DNA from: Oryzias latipes
Lineage: Eukaryota; Chordata; Actinopteri; Beloniformes; Adrianichthyidae
Length of the DNA: 64,000 bases
Reading direction: 5' to 3'
Assembly (NCBI RefSeq): GCF_002234675.1
Contig: NC_019859.2
Location: 10,939,983 to 11,003,982 of the forward strand
Positions 35,804 through 49,100 of the stretch are shown piece after piece (position 1 is the first letter of the stretch; each line of letters opens with the position of its first letter). The position numbers and the translations under genes are program-made. The notes beneath the pieces were generated by a model, which had not been told where the DNA came from, made no database searches, and saw nothing but the letters and a program-made list of their open reading frames with translations.

Positions 35804-38308
35804 ATGGAGGCTCAACAGTTCTATCGCTTTTCTTTTTGGTCCACTTGGGTAATTGTCCTTTTCCTGCCCTCGGTTTGCACTGGTATGGATGCACCAAGTA
35901 AGCTGTTCCACCTCCATGTACTTTGTGTACTAGTTCATCTATAGCCTTCACATATCGCAGAGTTGCAGTATATCGCACAATTGGGGATTTTTTTTAACCA
36001 ATACTTAAAAAATTTTTCAAAGTACTTTTATTTTCCTGCCATAAGGCAGACAAAAAATATAAAAATTGATGATGTGAACAAAGTAAAATAAATATTCAAG
36101 CACCCAATCAAGTGTTTTTTTTTTTATCCAACAGCTTCAGATTCAGTTGTATGGAGTGCTTACCGGATGGTCAGTTTTAATTTATAATCCCACATTTTGT
36201 GTCTCCTTGCAGGACTGAGCTTGAACAGCACGGTCTTTGTGGCCTTTACAAAGGAGAATCTCACAGTCTGTTGTACCCTTGACCTCCCTGCAAATCAGAC
36301 TGCAGACAAGTTACAGTGTTTCAACCCCTCTGATAAATTAATGTGCGAAGAAGACATCCAGGCGACAAAAAGCATCATTAAAGTTGAAAAAATGCTTTTG
36401 TTAAAAAACGTGACGGAATCTGGAGAATACCACTGCAAATATAAAAGAGCCAACGTTTACTTGTTTTTACAGGTCAGAGGTGAGTATCAGAGAATGAAAA
36501 AAGCGTTTAAAAAAAACCAGGTCATTCTATTTCTTATATTTTAACTCTGATTTTGAAAGTATACAGTATTGTTGATGTACTAAAAAACAATCCAACCAAA
36601 TTACATTACAAAACAAGGAATTACATTTGAAGAAAATAGCCTATTTTTGAAGCTCCCCTTTGGGGCTGGATCAGTTAACAAAATAATAAAGTAAACATTT
36701 AGATGAATAAAATGTTAGAGACTAAGTTTAGTTTGAGTTATTCAGTAAAGTTTTTTTGCCCTGACTTTAAGGGATGTTTTACCTTATAGTCAGATTTTTA
36801 AATTCCTGGACAAGCCTTTTTTTGTTAGAAAGAATCAATAAATGAATATTTGAAATAGATTTTATTTTTTACTTATCAGTTTTTTTCAAATTGTGTTAGA
36901 CGCTGAATAATATGTGTTTTTCAGATGAAGGCTACAAGGCCGACCACACTGAATTTATTATTCGGGGCACCATCGCTGGAGTGCTGCTGATCTCCAGTGT
37001 GCTCTTCTCAGTGATTGCTCTCAGAGGACATTGGGTAAGATGTGGCGGTTTGACATACTATGAAATGGGCTGTTGTAAGATTAAACATTTTTCTATCGCA
37101 TCTGTTGCCTTGTTAGGAAATAACACTGTTTGTTTGATATACTTAGATCTATCCAAAAAAATCACAAATAAAACTATGTTTTCTGGCTTCACTTGTTTTA
37201 CATCAAAGAAATCCAACTTGTTTTTGCTTTGTAGGGATTTTTATTTTAAAAGTGAACAAAATGTGTTTTTTTCTGTTTAACAAAGATTGGTTAACAAAGA
37301 CGACGCCTTGCTCTCTACTGGACGTTTTCCTATTAAAAAAAGAATAGGAAGTGGGGAAGAACAGAGAAAGCACAGAAAAAAAACAATTTTAACTGATAAT
37401 AGTTCAATGAAAGCCAGTAATTTGCCAGTAAAGTCTCATGAAATTCGGAGGCTTTTCTTTCTAATTTCTCTTGATTTCGACATTTGAAGCTTCAAGGCTT
37501 CAGTCCAATTTGAAAATAACAGACAACTGCGACATCTAGTGGTCAAATTATGCCACTGCTTCATCTAAAGACTAGAAAAGCAATATTTGTAACAATTCAA
37601 TGTTCATAATAAAGCATCTGAAAAGACAGCATCATCAGTATAAACTAATAGTTTTTTCTGACAGATTTATATTAAAATATTATAAAGAAATATTATAATC
37701 ATATAAGTTGCAAACGCTATCTGTTTTCTGACACCAGGTTGTGACATCCAGTCATCAGACTCTCCTTGTGTATTTTTTTTAGAAAGAAAAAAACACAGAA
37801 TGTGACAACACTGGCAGAAATGAAAAGCAGAACAAAGAAGAAAAGGACAGAGAGATAAAGGAAGCAAAGGATGTGATGCCACCACAGTCCCCTTCTGTTT
37901 ACGCTGTAAGCACTCTCTTCATCACATGGACAGACACATTTCCCTTGCCCCGATTTGACAATGTCATTTTTTAAATCATGTAAATGAATATATAAATATT
38001 TCTTCCCGATGACATGAACAATTATTCCCAGAGTCTAGATACTCGTCCCAGGTCCATTTATGACGTGCTGGACTGCTCAGCTGCTGAAGCAGAGCCGACA
38101 ATTGAGAAAACCAATTCCAAGAAAAGGGAAATGCTAAAAACGGTAAGTAGTAATCTTATGTTTTATGACAGATTTACAATCCATAAAAAAAAAAAAACAT
38201 TGACCATGTTGTTCTGCTGGTTTTTCTTCCATTCTTTCCTCTCAGGTGGAGCCAAAACCAGAACACCAAGATGAAGGCGCATTTGAATCTGTTTATGAGA
38301 ACTTCTAA
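35804..38308 (+). CDS. nfam1: NFAT-activating protein with ITAM motif 1 (NFAM1), 250 residues
   Basis: Type I immune receptor that signals through an ITAM to calcineurin/NFAT in leukocytes (family knowledge). Exons: 35804-35882, 36213-36479, 36925-37034, 37783-37905, 38032-38142, 38246-38308; all junctions are GT-AG and in phase. Residues 1-26 are a signal peptide (FWSTWVIVLFLPSVC). An Ig-like domain follows, with several NxT sites and GEYHCKY near its end. The linker VRDEGYKAD precedes a membrane helix (TIAGVLLISSVLFSVIAL). The tail has an ITAM, YASL at 192 and YDVL at 203 (7-residue spacing), split by the exon 4/5 junction. It ends SVYENF, like the VYENL end of mammalian NFAM1. A CD79-like protein was considered but the tail fits NFAM1 better. 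AATAAA near 38575 may be the poly-A signal. Confidence 0.9.
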
Positions 38309-38345
38309 AGCAAATCTTCAGCTTCTGTGCATATTAAGATTATAA

Positions 38346-38361
38346 TCCCCCCCCCCCCCCC
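38346..38361. repeat. Poly-C tract in the nfam1 3' flank
   Basis: Fifteen C in a row just after the coding end. Confidence 0.9.
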
Positions 38362-39089
38362 GCTCTCTTTTTTTAATTTAATTTAATTTTTGGTTTACTG
38401 TTAAAGCCTACTTCTATTGAAGCCGTCAAGCCGCAAAGTTACATGCAAGAGGTTTAGCTTTTAAAAATAGATGTAAATAATGGCAAAATGTATGTAGAGA
38501 CGAAAACAACTAGAAACTTAATGTCTTTATATTAAAATTAAGTATGAGGTAAAATTAATTAATATATAAAGAAAAATAAATAAACTTGGGCTGGTGGTGT
38601 ATTACTTGAATTATGATGTTACTGGTTTATTTTATTTAATAAAAACAAAGGAATAAAGAGACACAAATAAATGAAAGTAATATTGCTTACATATCTCAAA
38701 CCTGTTTAAGATTTGAGGTCATAAATTAATTAAAAACAATATTCTAAACATATGATTGTTGTGCTTACTGCTGCATTAAAACATCATTTTTACCAACAAA
38801 AATGTGACCTATATTTCCAAATGAATTGGTTGATGTGAAGAACAGACGCGTGTTTTTCTTAACATTTAACAGGAATAAGAGCTCTAAATGACGGCAAGTT
38901 TCTGTTTAACACAAGCGGCTCCGACATGTTTTTTTCGATTTTGTGTTTTATGCTTAAATCCTCTTATGTTGTCGTTTTGGAAAGAAAACAGTGAGCTAAA
39001 CGTTCGTGACGTTTGACCTCAAGTAACCAATCACAGCTCAGCTTTTAGTGGAACTTCCGGGTTTAGCTATTTTGCTAGCTGCATTCATC

Positions 39090-42000
39090 ATGGCTGCCGA
39101 AAGTGATTTTCTGGCGAGATATCGGGCTGTGTCTAATAAACTGAAAAAGTAAGTAAACCTTCATGTATTTGTGCGTTCGTAAATGTACGGAACAAATATG
39201 ATATACAGCTTTTATGAAAGTTATTGTCCTTAAATTTGTAGAAGCTAAGGCAAATTGTCAAAGCTAGCATAAATGTGTTAAAATAGACATACACGTTTGG
39301 AATCTAGATACTGTCTGATTAGATGTCCAACAGTTAATTTATATTGACAGGCTTTTTACTTGTTTAGTTATTTACTGCAATGACATGCATAACGCTCTTG
39401 TGTTGTAGACGTTTTCTTCGAAAGCCGAACGTAGCGGAGGCCAGTGAGCAGTTTGGTAAGAAATCTGTTTCTCTATGCTTCATATAAATTGATGGTTTAA
39501 CTTCATTTTTTTTAGGTCTCAGCAGCAATGTATTGCCAATACCGAAAAAGAAAACGTAAAAGACGTGAAATTTTGTAGTGTAAAGCATAATGGAGCCAGA
39601 AAAAGACCAAACATCTCCCAACAAAGTTATTAAAAGAATATTATAAATGCGGTAAAAAAATTACCGACAAAAAAGGGCAGAATGTTAATAAAGTGACGCT
39701 AAATGTTTATGTAGAGATGTTTGACAACTTGCAATGATGTAACTTTGACATGAAAACCACTACATTAAAAATTAGTGACTAAAACTATCTGTAAGTTTAA
39801 GTTATATTTCTGGAAAGAATGAAAACCAGAATTTAAATGTTCAGTGTTTTTATTGATTTGAAAGCTTTTCATCAGTTTAAAGTCTTTAATGATTAGTTAT
39901 TGTTCCTTCCAGGAACCTGTAGTGGTGTGGCTGGTATAGATTTATTTTTCTTACAATAATTTATGTCTATTCAGAATTTATCAGCAGTATATAAAGCGAC
40001 TTTAGCGAAAGCTTTTGTCTTAATTTGCTTTTCCTGGTTTTAAATAGTCATCAGACATTGTTCCTTTTTTCATATTCATGTTCCTGGGCTCTTCCAGGCC
40101 AGTTGGCTAAAGAACTGAGGCAGCAGGATTGCCTTCAATATGCCGCCTTCTGCAACCTGGCTATGGCTCGGTGAGTGCGTGTTCATGTCATTCACACTCA
40201 CTCAGCAGCGTTTTTTATTCAGTTGTGGAGTCGAATCAGACGGGAACGTGTTCAAGCTCATCAGATTTTTTCTTTCAAAATCATACAGTTGTGGAGGAGT
40301 GCAGTCTTAAGCTGGGTAACATTTTGGTTTTCAATTACTATCCTGTATGTACAGGTTAATTTATTTATTCACGTTCCATTTGATACCTGATTCAAATCAA
40401 AAACTCCTTATTGAGCTGTAGAGATGTCTGTTGGTGGGAAGTTACATTTTTGGGCAAATTCTCAATTTCTTTAGTTATTTGCAGCAAAATGTAATGTTAA
40501 CCTTTTTTTATGGTTTATTTTAAGCAATCAAATCAGAATAATACACAAAAACATTACAATCATCAGTTAAACATTCATACAATGACTAATCAAATTTAAG
40601 ATTAAATGGACATTAAATTAAATATTACTTGAAAAGGGAGTGGAAGGAAGCAAACTTATAGAATCCCATCCTGTTCTACTGTAACCATTTTATTACACGA
40701 GTTCTCATTATCCGGCTCATAACTTTTATCAGACAGAATTAAGAATCCTTAGGTGTCAATAAAGCACATGACAAAGATGAATTACTTAATTATGTAACAA
40801 AATAGACATAAAAATCACGTGTATGTGATTAAAAAATAAAACTATATCAGTAAAATAGATATAACAGTTTAGAAAATCTTCATACCATAAATTGATCAAG
40901 TATCAAAAGTTAAAAATATGTGCAAATTATGTTTCAACTATTAATACAACATTTCTGTTTTTTTAGTAATTTCCGATCTATCTAAATCCTATTCTCTTAT
41001 GCTTTTTTTTTTTAGATTTAAAGTATGATTAAAAACAAAAGAAGGATTTAATGTAATGCTTTTATTAGCTTTGTATTTTGTGCATCTGTTATTAGAACCG
41101 TGATATTATGACTCCAACGGAATCTGTTGATTGACTCCACTACCCACAATGCCCTAAAAGGAAAACCTTGAGTCTGTTTACCTGTGAGAATTTATTCAGA
41201 TATTTTCCACACAGGCTTTAGAGTAGAAAGAAGTCCATTTTTTTTTTAATTTCTTACCAGAAATTATCATCACTCTTGAAATTTTGTTCAGTTAAAACTG
41301 TTCAGGATTTAAAATCGTATTTATACATTTATTGTTTGACTTTTTTACAGAAAACATTTAAAGATTAAGAAAAAAAATAAAACAAAGTGTGTGTCACTGA
41401 ACAATGTAGACTGCAACTCCAGCACTGCAAACGGAGATGAATCAGAAACCTTTGATCCTGGTGATTTCCGTTTGTGTAGTTAAGTCCTCCGCTGTTTGAT
41501 GTGTTGCTGTTCCACATGCCGTCCTGTAGCTGCGAGCAGACTCTCTTTAACGCTCCCGGAGAGGCTCTGGCCTTGACCGAAGCCGCCCGCCTCTTCCTCA
41601 CCTCCGAGAAGGAGAACCGAGCCCTGCAGGCCCCGGGCTTCGACGAACACCTCCAAGCTGCACTCAACTGCTACAGCTTTGCCACAAAGGTACGCGGGAA
41701 TCCCTGATGACACGACCATCTGACAGCTGTGCTCTCAGGGTGCTGAAAAGCAGCAGTAAATTCATGGAAGCAGACAGTGTCTGCAGGAGTGATCCGGGCT
41801 TTGAGCTGGAGTTCTGCTTTGTAAATGCATCACAGGTGTACATTGAGATGAACCAGCCGGTCATGGCAGCCAGCCTGTGTCAGGAACTTGGCAACGCGCT
41901 CAAGGTTGGATCCCAGCTTCAAAGTGTCCCTCGAGATTAATGATGTAGCTTTTTCGTCTTTGTTTTTATTCAGGTCTTTGGCTTGGCATTCATATAATTC

Positions 42001-43350
42001 CCTCTTCTTCTTCAAAAGGAAATGAATAGACCAGGAGAAGCCATTGTTCATTATCAGCGAGCAGCAGAGTTGCAGACGCAGACGCCCATTGAAGCCCTGC
42101 TGTCAATGGGAGAAATGGCCTCCTGTAAAATCCTAACCCGTAAGTCCAGTCGGGTCAGTTAGACCCCAGCAGGTTGTTCATGTACGCAGAGACCGGACCT
42201 TTTGGCCTGAACGGTTCTGGACTTTTCACAGGCGACTATGACGGAGCTTTGTCAGTCTTCACGGAGATGCAGCTCCTCTGTCAGGAGAAAGGACTCCAAC
42301 TCCCAGGATCCTCCACTCCAGTTGGTCAGTTGTTTTACCTACAACAACCTCTCATATAGAGATGTCTCTAAGAAAGGAGGTGCTTTTTGTTAGCAAATCA
42401 AGACACTGTCTTAACTTTTGTCTCAAAGGAGCCTTCTTGGACATTGTAGCCAAATGTGAAATATCCAGAGTTCTGCTGCTGATGCTGCTTGAGGTAATAC
42501 ATGGATACAATATTCAAAAATACATTTAAACCAAGATATCTTTTTAACTACAGTGGTCCCTCATTTATCTCAGAAGTTGCATTCTAAAAGTAACCTGCAA
42601 TGGGTCAAAATCTGCAAAGTAGAGATTTGTGGATGTTTAAAAATGGCAGAAATGACTTTCCTGGTTTACACTTCTCTGTTAAGGTGTTAGGAAATAAATA
42701 CTTTTCCATTTTTAATTATAAAAGCTGGGGGGGGGGGGCTCTATGGGTGGAACGGGTAGCTGTCGGCCTTTCAGAGGCAAGAATACGTGATAATCAGAGA
42801 GTGAGGAGACCAGGCAAATATTAGGATGCTGAAAGTGGGAAAACCTTCCTGTGTACAGCCGCCGCCGCAGAAGCTGCTGCCAGAGCACGCTCAGACTTTG
42901 GAGAGATACGCCTGGGAGTCTTTCGACCCTCACAGTCAAGGTATTTGCAGATACGTTGATGTCCTTTTTTCTGAGGGGTTAGTAAATGTTTTTCTCCTCT
43001 TCAGTGACGTTCCTGCCCGAGAACGTCTTCCTGCTGCTGCAGTCTGTGGTGGTGAGTTTCCAACCTTCTGGGACATTAGTGAATAAAGATGTTGAAGCGG
43101 AAGCAGTGATATTGGTTTGTGTTCTGCAGATGGCATGTCAGGAGAAAGACACAGAGTCTCTAAAGTCTCTGCAGACTGAACTCTGGTGAGCGTCTTCAAA
43201 TATTGCTCTCCCTCGTGCTCCCTGGAATGCTAACTAACAACCTTCCATTCATATTTCCACATTTCCAGGCCGTTTCTGACTGCTGAGCAGAACCACCTTC
43301 TCCACCTAGTGGTGCAGGAGAGAATTACACCGTCTGGTCAAGGCATTTAG
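39090..43350 (+). CDS. f8a: 40-kDa huntingtin-associated protein HAP40 (F8A), 317 residues, 12 exons
   Basis: Helical (TPR-like) partner that binds and stabilises huntingtin; also linked to Rab5 and early endosomes (family knowledge). Exons: 39090-39148, 39409-39455, 40098-40170, 41530-41689, 41836-41904, 42019-42139, 42232-42324, 42429-42493, 42859-42940, 43005-43051, 43130-43185, 43269-43350; total 954 nt with consistent phases. The start is [20 protein letters not shown], followed by [15 protein letters not shown] and [14 protein letters not shown]. The C-terminal half has [13 protein letters not shown] and [15 protein letters not shown], ending TPSGQGI. These stretches match HAP40 closely. 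The Ala/Pro-rich loops of the mammalian protein are short here, explaining 317 against 371 residues. The donor after exon 5 (gttgga) is weak. Confidence 0.95.
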
Positions 43351-44618
43351 CTTCCACCGGCTTCCTCTGGGAACAATATATATAAGAGAACATTCCTGCC
43401 TCTGACTGGGTCTGTTTTAGGGCCTGGAGGGGCTGTTTTCTGCTGTGGAAAACGGTGTCTTCACTGGATCCGACAGAGTTCCTTATTTAAGAAGTTGTTG
43501 CACTTGTGTTTTTCTCTTAAAGCGTGGCGGTTTGATGTTTATCATTAAGTGAAGAATGGGAGAATAGAACCACAGCAGTAGACGACGGCGTGGAGAGAGA
43601 CAGAAAATGAAAACCGGGAGCGGCGTTGTATGGCCTACAAACGCTCCCCGCCCCCGCCGCTCCCCCATTACTCCTTTTTCCCTGCCCTCGCTCACTGAGC
43701 GGCAGCTTCATTCTCCCTTCTGCCTCTGGCTCTCTGCTCACAGCTGCACGCGACAAATTCATGAAAAAAAAAAACTTTTTTTCCCCTTCAAAATGGCAGC
43801 TTTTCTGCTGGTTTTATCTCCATAGCAACCTATCTTTGGTCGCCTTAGGGTGACGAACAGGTCTATATCAATTTTAGAAGAATTGGCAAAAAGAAAATGT
43901 TTGGATTTCCTCAGCAACTGAGGCTTTATGTTAACCCACATTCCTCATATTTTCATAAAGTTGGTCATGTTTTTGTTTAGCTTGAGCCAAGAATTCATGT
44001 ATTACATTTTTAGTAAGAGGAGAACAGCACTTTGGCGAGCTCGCCACGCTAACGCCGTTCAAAATCTTCTAAATTCAACATTTTTTCCAGTGATGCTCAA
44101 AGATTCTGGGGGTGATGGATTGAAATCCCAAGGAGTTTTAATCTGAAGCTGGGCCTGAAAGAGATTTTTTTTTCTATTTAATATGGCAGCCTCTTCCTGA
44201 GGTCAAAGGTCAACTTTGTGGTTGTAGACCTAGCCTGGTGGCGTGTGTATGAAAATGTAAGAAGATCGCTCAGGACAGAAGTGTTCTTTTCCCATATTGA
44301 TCAAAAATGTGAAAAATAAAAATTTGCCACACAATGTTCGCCATCCCATAATAATTTCAAAACTTTTCCTTAAGATAACCCCGACACGTGGGTTTTGAAA
44401 TCTTTCATTGAGCCTCACACATTGAGCCTCCTTTTTTTAGTTTGTTTCTGCCGCAGTGATGTCATCATTTGTTCATTCTCAACAGGTTCTAGGTATGTAC
44501 AAATTTTGGCGGGGGGGCATTTTTGGCACTGCAAGAAGTTTGTAGTCTACCAAAATGTTCATATATGGGAACAGAGATGTGAAAGAAAAACCTGGAGATT
44601 CCCAAGATTTGCCCCAAG
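43351..44618. other. f8a 3' flank
   Basis: No gene recognised. Short overlapping frames between 43480 and 43940 have no supporting structure. Confidence 0.4.
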
Positions 44619-45168
44619 TAGGGCTGCACGATATGAGGAAAACTCGCCATTTACGATATGAATGATCAATACTGCGATGACGATGTAACTTATGATACAT
44701 AAACAAATACCAAAACAACTAAACACATCATTTCCATTTCACTTCAAAAGTTTAGAGTCAACATAACATAAATTATACTCTAAATGACCCTTGTCTACAT
44801 AGAGGGCGAGCATCTAACACAAAAGGAGTCCATCTGATTGGTCAAAAACACGGATGGGTTTATTTGATTCGTTAAATACTTCAAGCTGCCATAAGATTGT
44901 TTTAGCAGATTTAAGGCAATAATAATAATGGTTTGGATTTATCTACGCTTTTCCAGACGCTCAAAGCGCTTACAGTGCGTCCATTATTTATTCACTCCTG
45001 CCACACTGGAGGCGAGGGTGAAGTGAAGTGTCTTGCCCAAGGACACAATGACAGCTGAGTGGGGGGAGCCGGGATTGAACCCTTTGATCATTTTCGCTGA
45101 CTGTCCCTTCAAGCGCACAGCTTGATAATCGCGATAACCATACATTTGCGATTTATCATTCAGGCCTA
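44619..45168. mobile_element. TAGGGCTGCACGAT-type non-autonomous repeat with internal insertion
   Basis: Left end tagggctgcacgatatgagg; right end is the imperfect complement (ctaggcctgaatgat). It is the widespread fish 'gctgcacgatat' repeat. An inner block (about 44920-45085) reads aataataatggtttggattt ... gtgtcttgcccaaggacac, part of another common teleost repeat, so this copy is probably nested. Confidence 0.6.
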
Positions 45169-46142
45169 GCACCAAGCCTCTCCCGTCCTTAGACGGCGCT
45201 CGTATCGGGTAGCAACAGTCCAGCGTGAACGCCACGCCTGGTGTGCACGTAGCTGAAGACGCCCAGCTGTTTTCCAACGCTCAATGTTTGTGCGAGTGAC
45301 TCCAGACGTGAAAACGCCAGCTTCAAGTTAGAATTAGCTTTATTAGTAAAAACGGCGTAACTTCCAATGAAACGGCCGCTCACATGCATAGTTATGGTGA
45401 ATGACACAGTGCTGCTCTCCTCTGCATCTCTTCATGCTCACCTGAACATTTCTTATGATAGCAGCACAGAGGCACAAATCACACACAGTAAAACAAAAAA
45501 CTACAAAATAAAGGTTACAATGGACATAAAATAGAAAGCATACATTTGATGTCAGTTGTAAAAAACAAAAACAAATGCCCATTAATAAAAACTAACTACT
45601 CTCTTCAGGCTTTTTTTTTGTTTATTGATTAAAGGATTTCAGCCTCTGACTATATATTGTAACTAAACTACCCCTTAAGTTTTTGCATATTTCAATGACC
45701 CTTTTGGTGTTTGGGGCTTTTATTTTATCAACCAAGAAAACTTTCAAAATAAAAGCTGCTAACTTGAAACTGAGAGAACTCCCATCTCATTTTAGTAGAA
45801 ATATCTTCTAAACTAGAAAAAAAAAGATTTTTATCAGTTAACTAAACATCACACAGTTATTTTGGAGGATATAAGAAACATTAAATCTGTCTGGGAAACA
45901 GACAGAAATGAATATTTAGGTTTAAGTTTACTTTTTTTTTTTTTTTTAAAGCTGCACATTTTAAGTCAGTCATTCCAAAACCTTAAATCAAAACTTGGCT
46001 CTGGATCGGATGGAAACGTGTTCTTGCGTTCCTGACTACTACGGGTGTTTTTACCAGACGGGATCTGCAGCCAGTAAATCCTGTTCCTTACGTTCCATTC
46101 AGAGGAATGCGGTGCTGCCATCCTTTTTTCTTTTTTTCCACC
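45169..46142. other. Intergenic DNA, probable 3' UTR of the minus-strand tetraspan gene
   Basis: AT-rich. A minus-strand AATAAA (tttatt at about 45620) is a candidate poly-A signal about 520 bases after the stop. Confidence 0.4.
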
Positions 46143-48261
46143 TCACTCGCTCTTTTTCCGCAGGATGAGGTAGGTGAGCGCCAACAGGAAGGTGAGGACG
46201 AAGGAGATCCATGCCAGAATGTAGGCGTGGCCATAGCTGCCATTGTCGCCGGCGTGAAGCTCCGCAGTGTAGACCGACGCAGCGATCATCACGCACAGAC
46301 CTAAGGGAGGAAAGGAAGGAAGAGGCGGGGCTTCAATAAAGAAAATTGACCTTTTTTTAATTTTTTTGGAGGGGGTTTAGGAAAGGAAAATGCTTTAATT
46401 TTGCATATTTATTTATTAATAAAAAAAAGTTATTCTACTATTAGGAAGAGAGATTAACTACGATTATGTAATCCATCAGATTATCCTCTTGACAGCAGAC
46501 GACAAAAAAATGAGTGGAACAAAAATCCCTTATGGGGCTCAAAAATATTTCAAAAATCTACTAATAAAACTAAAACGTGTCAGAAAAAAACAAAGACTGG
46601 TTTGAAAATTATTATGGGATGGCCCCAGCAGCTACAGCATATTTCTCACACACAACCAGGTTAAATCTATACACCACCAAAGTTTTGTTTACTTTTTCCC
46701 TAAAAAACTCCTAGGGATTTTAATCTATAACCTCCTAGCTCCTCCAGCATCATTTGGAAGCTGCTTGGGGGAAAAATGTTGTTTTTTAAGTTTGCTGATT
46801 TTAAACCATGTTAGCGTAGTGAGCTTGCAAAAGCCGCGTTTCCCTATTTCTCCGGCATTTATGACCCGAAATATTGTGAAAAACGAATTCATGACTCCTT
46901 GAGTCAAGCTGAACAAAGCGATATACTACATGACCATATTAGGAATGTGGGTGCGGTTAACAAAAAACATCAGTCATCAAGGAAACACAAAAGTTTACTT
47001 TTGCTGATTCTTCTAAAATTTCCATCGATCTGTCTGTCGCCCTCAGGCCATCACAAAATAGAATGGTTGCCATGGAGATAAAAAACCCAAAATTGACTTT
47101 GTCACATGTGGATCTAAATGGGGCTGGGTAGGAGAAGGGATATTGGGGGTGAGTGGCAGCTGATCGGTTAGTGATGTTGGGTCAAAGAGGGGGGTGGCAA
47201 AGGCGGGTGGCGCCTGCGACCAAACATCGCCGCTCACGGCTTTAAATATTATTGGAACTCTGAAATCTTCAGTTTCAACGTAATTCATTCCTATTTCAAC
47301 TTGGTTTTAGTATTTCCTCTAAAGCAAAACAAAATAAAATTCCCGAATCTGCATTTAATCTCCAAACTGAGGTCACAGCGGAGGCCTCTGTTGACCTCGG
47401 TCAGTCCAGCATCTCACTGTTCGCTCAAATATGGAAGAACAAGAACACAGATCGATATTTCTCATGGCTGCTCGCCGGGTTGGACTCCAGCTTACTTACA
47501 GGAGATTAGCTGCAAAATGCCCGTGAACGTGAACCGTTGGCCCTTCGGGAGGGTGAACAGCTGAGCCACGAACACAAACAAGGCCAGGATGGAGAAGATG
47601 CAGGCCAGCACTGCGCTCGCCTGCACCGACTGATGGAACTCTGCAGCAGAGAAAACAAAAGCCACCTCAGAAATCTGTCTCCTCTGCATCTTAGTTGACA
47701 AAAAATGTTGCCTCACAGGAAAAAAGCAATTTGACACAAGAAACCCTTGAAGATGCTGAAAGATCTCAGAGAGCTTTGGTTCTGTACCGCCTGCTGCTCA
47801 CCATTAGGAGAGGTCTTGAGGTTGGAGTAACGCCACTCTGAGCTTTTGAGCTCCCATGTGCCCCACAGGTCTGTTGACACGGTATCAGTGACCCACCAGG
47901 CCTGAGAAGCAGAAGAACAACAGACGCATTTCCATGTGCTGTGTAGACATAGATTGGTGTGGGCGGATCAATATTTTTCTGTGAGTTGTTCTTTATTTTT
48001 TTATGATCGTGTGAGTGCCGAGCTGTGAAGGTCTGTGGGTGGCAAAAGCATATTTTGACATTCATAACTCAGTGGTTTGCACACATGCCGCCCGCCTCCC
48101 TGCTGCTGTGTTTGCATTTCAAGCTGGATGTCGGAGCTTCTTGTTGGCCTTTTGGGGGGGAGGCATGACAGAATGGGGCCTCTTACATTGTCGATGGTGG
48201 CCACCAGCAGCAGGATGATGGTCGAAACGTGCAGAAAAATGATTCCACCCAGCACCAACAT
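46143..48261 (-). CDS. PMP22/EMP-family tetraspan membrane protein (emp1- or pmp22-like), 157 residues
   Basis: Minus-strand exons 48261-48187, 47901-47802, 47640-47500 and 46300-46143; 474 nt in phase. Four membrane helices are visible: GIIFLHVSTIILLLVATI; SAVLACIFSILALFVFVAQL; LCVMIAASVYT; ILAWISFVLTFLLALTYLIL. After helix 2 comes LFTLPKGQRFTFTG, a family signature. Loop 2 has one NGS sequon, and the end is LRKKSE, typical of EMP/PMP22. Length equals human EMP1, and grin2b is nearby as in the human EMP1 region, but helices 3-4 resemble PMP22 at least as much, so the orthologue is left open. Extracellular loop 1 (DLWGTWELKSSEW) lacks the two cysteines usual in the family. The coding exon 1 acceptor at 48282 implies an upstream non-coding exon. 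Confidence 0.85.
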
Positions 48262-48281
48262 GGTGGCCCTCTGGAGAACGG

Positions 48282-49100
48282 CTGAAAGGAGAGGATGCGC
48301 ATCGTTATTTCACTTCCGCGCGCGCGCGCTTGCGTAACACTCTTTCACTCAGGGGAGCATCCGTCTGGCGCACAAGTTCCAACAACAAAAGAGGAGAGTA
48401 TGGGGGGCATAAAAGTGGTGGGGGCAGCTGCAAGTCCAAACTCGCCCCTCCACTCTTTTTGAAAGACGCACATCTGGATTCAGACACGTCACGCATGTCC
48501 GTCTTTTATTTTCACGCACGTGGGGAATTTGGAGAGCGTTAAACCGCAAAAAATGGCACTTTCGTTCGACTCTTGGTGGGTTTTTCCTTTTTTTTTTGGT
48601 TGTACTAGAGCACTTTACGAGTGTTACCGTCAAAAAGACGCGCGCCCTTGCCTTGTTTTGGACCACTTTCAACGCATAACCAATATCCTGCTAAGCGCCC
48701 GTGCGCAATACACGCACGCCCATGTGCTCTAAAATTGAGCGCGAGGGCAGGAAAACAAGCTTTCATCTACGCCGGTTCACCATGCAACACACCGTCGCTT
48801 TGTGGTCGCGCGGCGGTTGTGGAAGTGCGCGCGTGCGCCCACTCAAAACTCCAGTTTTTCTGTTAAAATAATGAACTTTTCTGCTCGCAAAGTCTTCATG
48901 CAGCATGCTCCACGCGGCTTTACTGGTAAAAACAAATAAAAAACGCGCACACATTACCTTAAAGACACGGAGCGGGAGTTTTTGGGGAATGTGTAAAAAA
49001 GTCTGGACACACCCAGCGTCGAATTCAGCACACATCTCCCCTTTTCTCACCCCCTTTCCCTTTTTCCTTCCTCCAAGCCCCTCCCAGACAGTTTCAAATG
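48282..49100 (-). promoter_or_regulatory. CpG-richer region, candidate promoter and 5' non-coding exon of the tetraspan gene
   Basis: The segment has a (CG)n run at 48317-48328 and many CpGs, unlike the AT-rich surroundings. A minus-strand splice donor (tttaag/gtaatg) at about 48957 could end a non-coding first exon that splices to the acceptor at 48282. Inference only. Confidence 0.3.

Noticed and set aside
36197..38308. CD79-like identity for the ITAM receptor
   Set aside because: The Ig-domain linker, the third tyrosine motif at the C-terminus and overall exon layout agree better with NFAM1.
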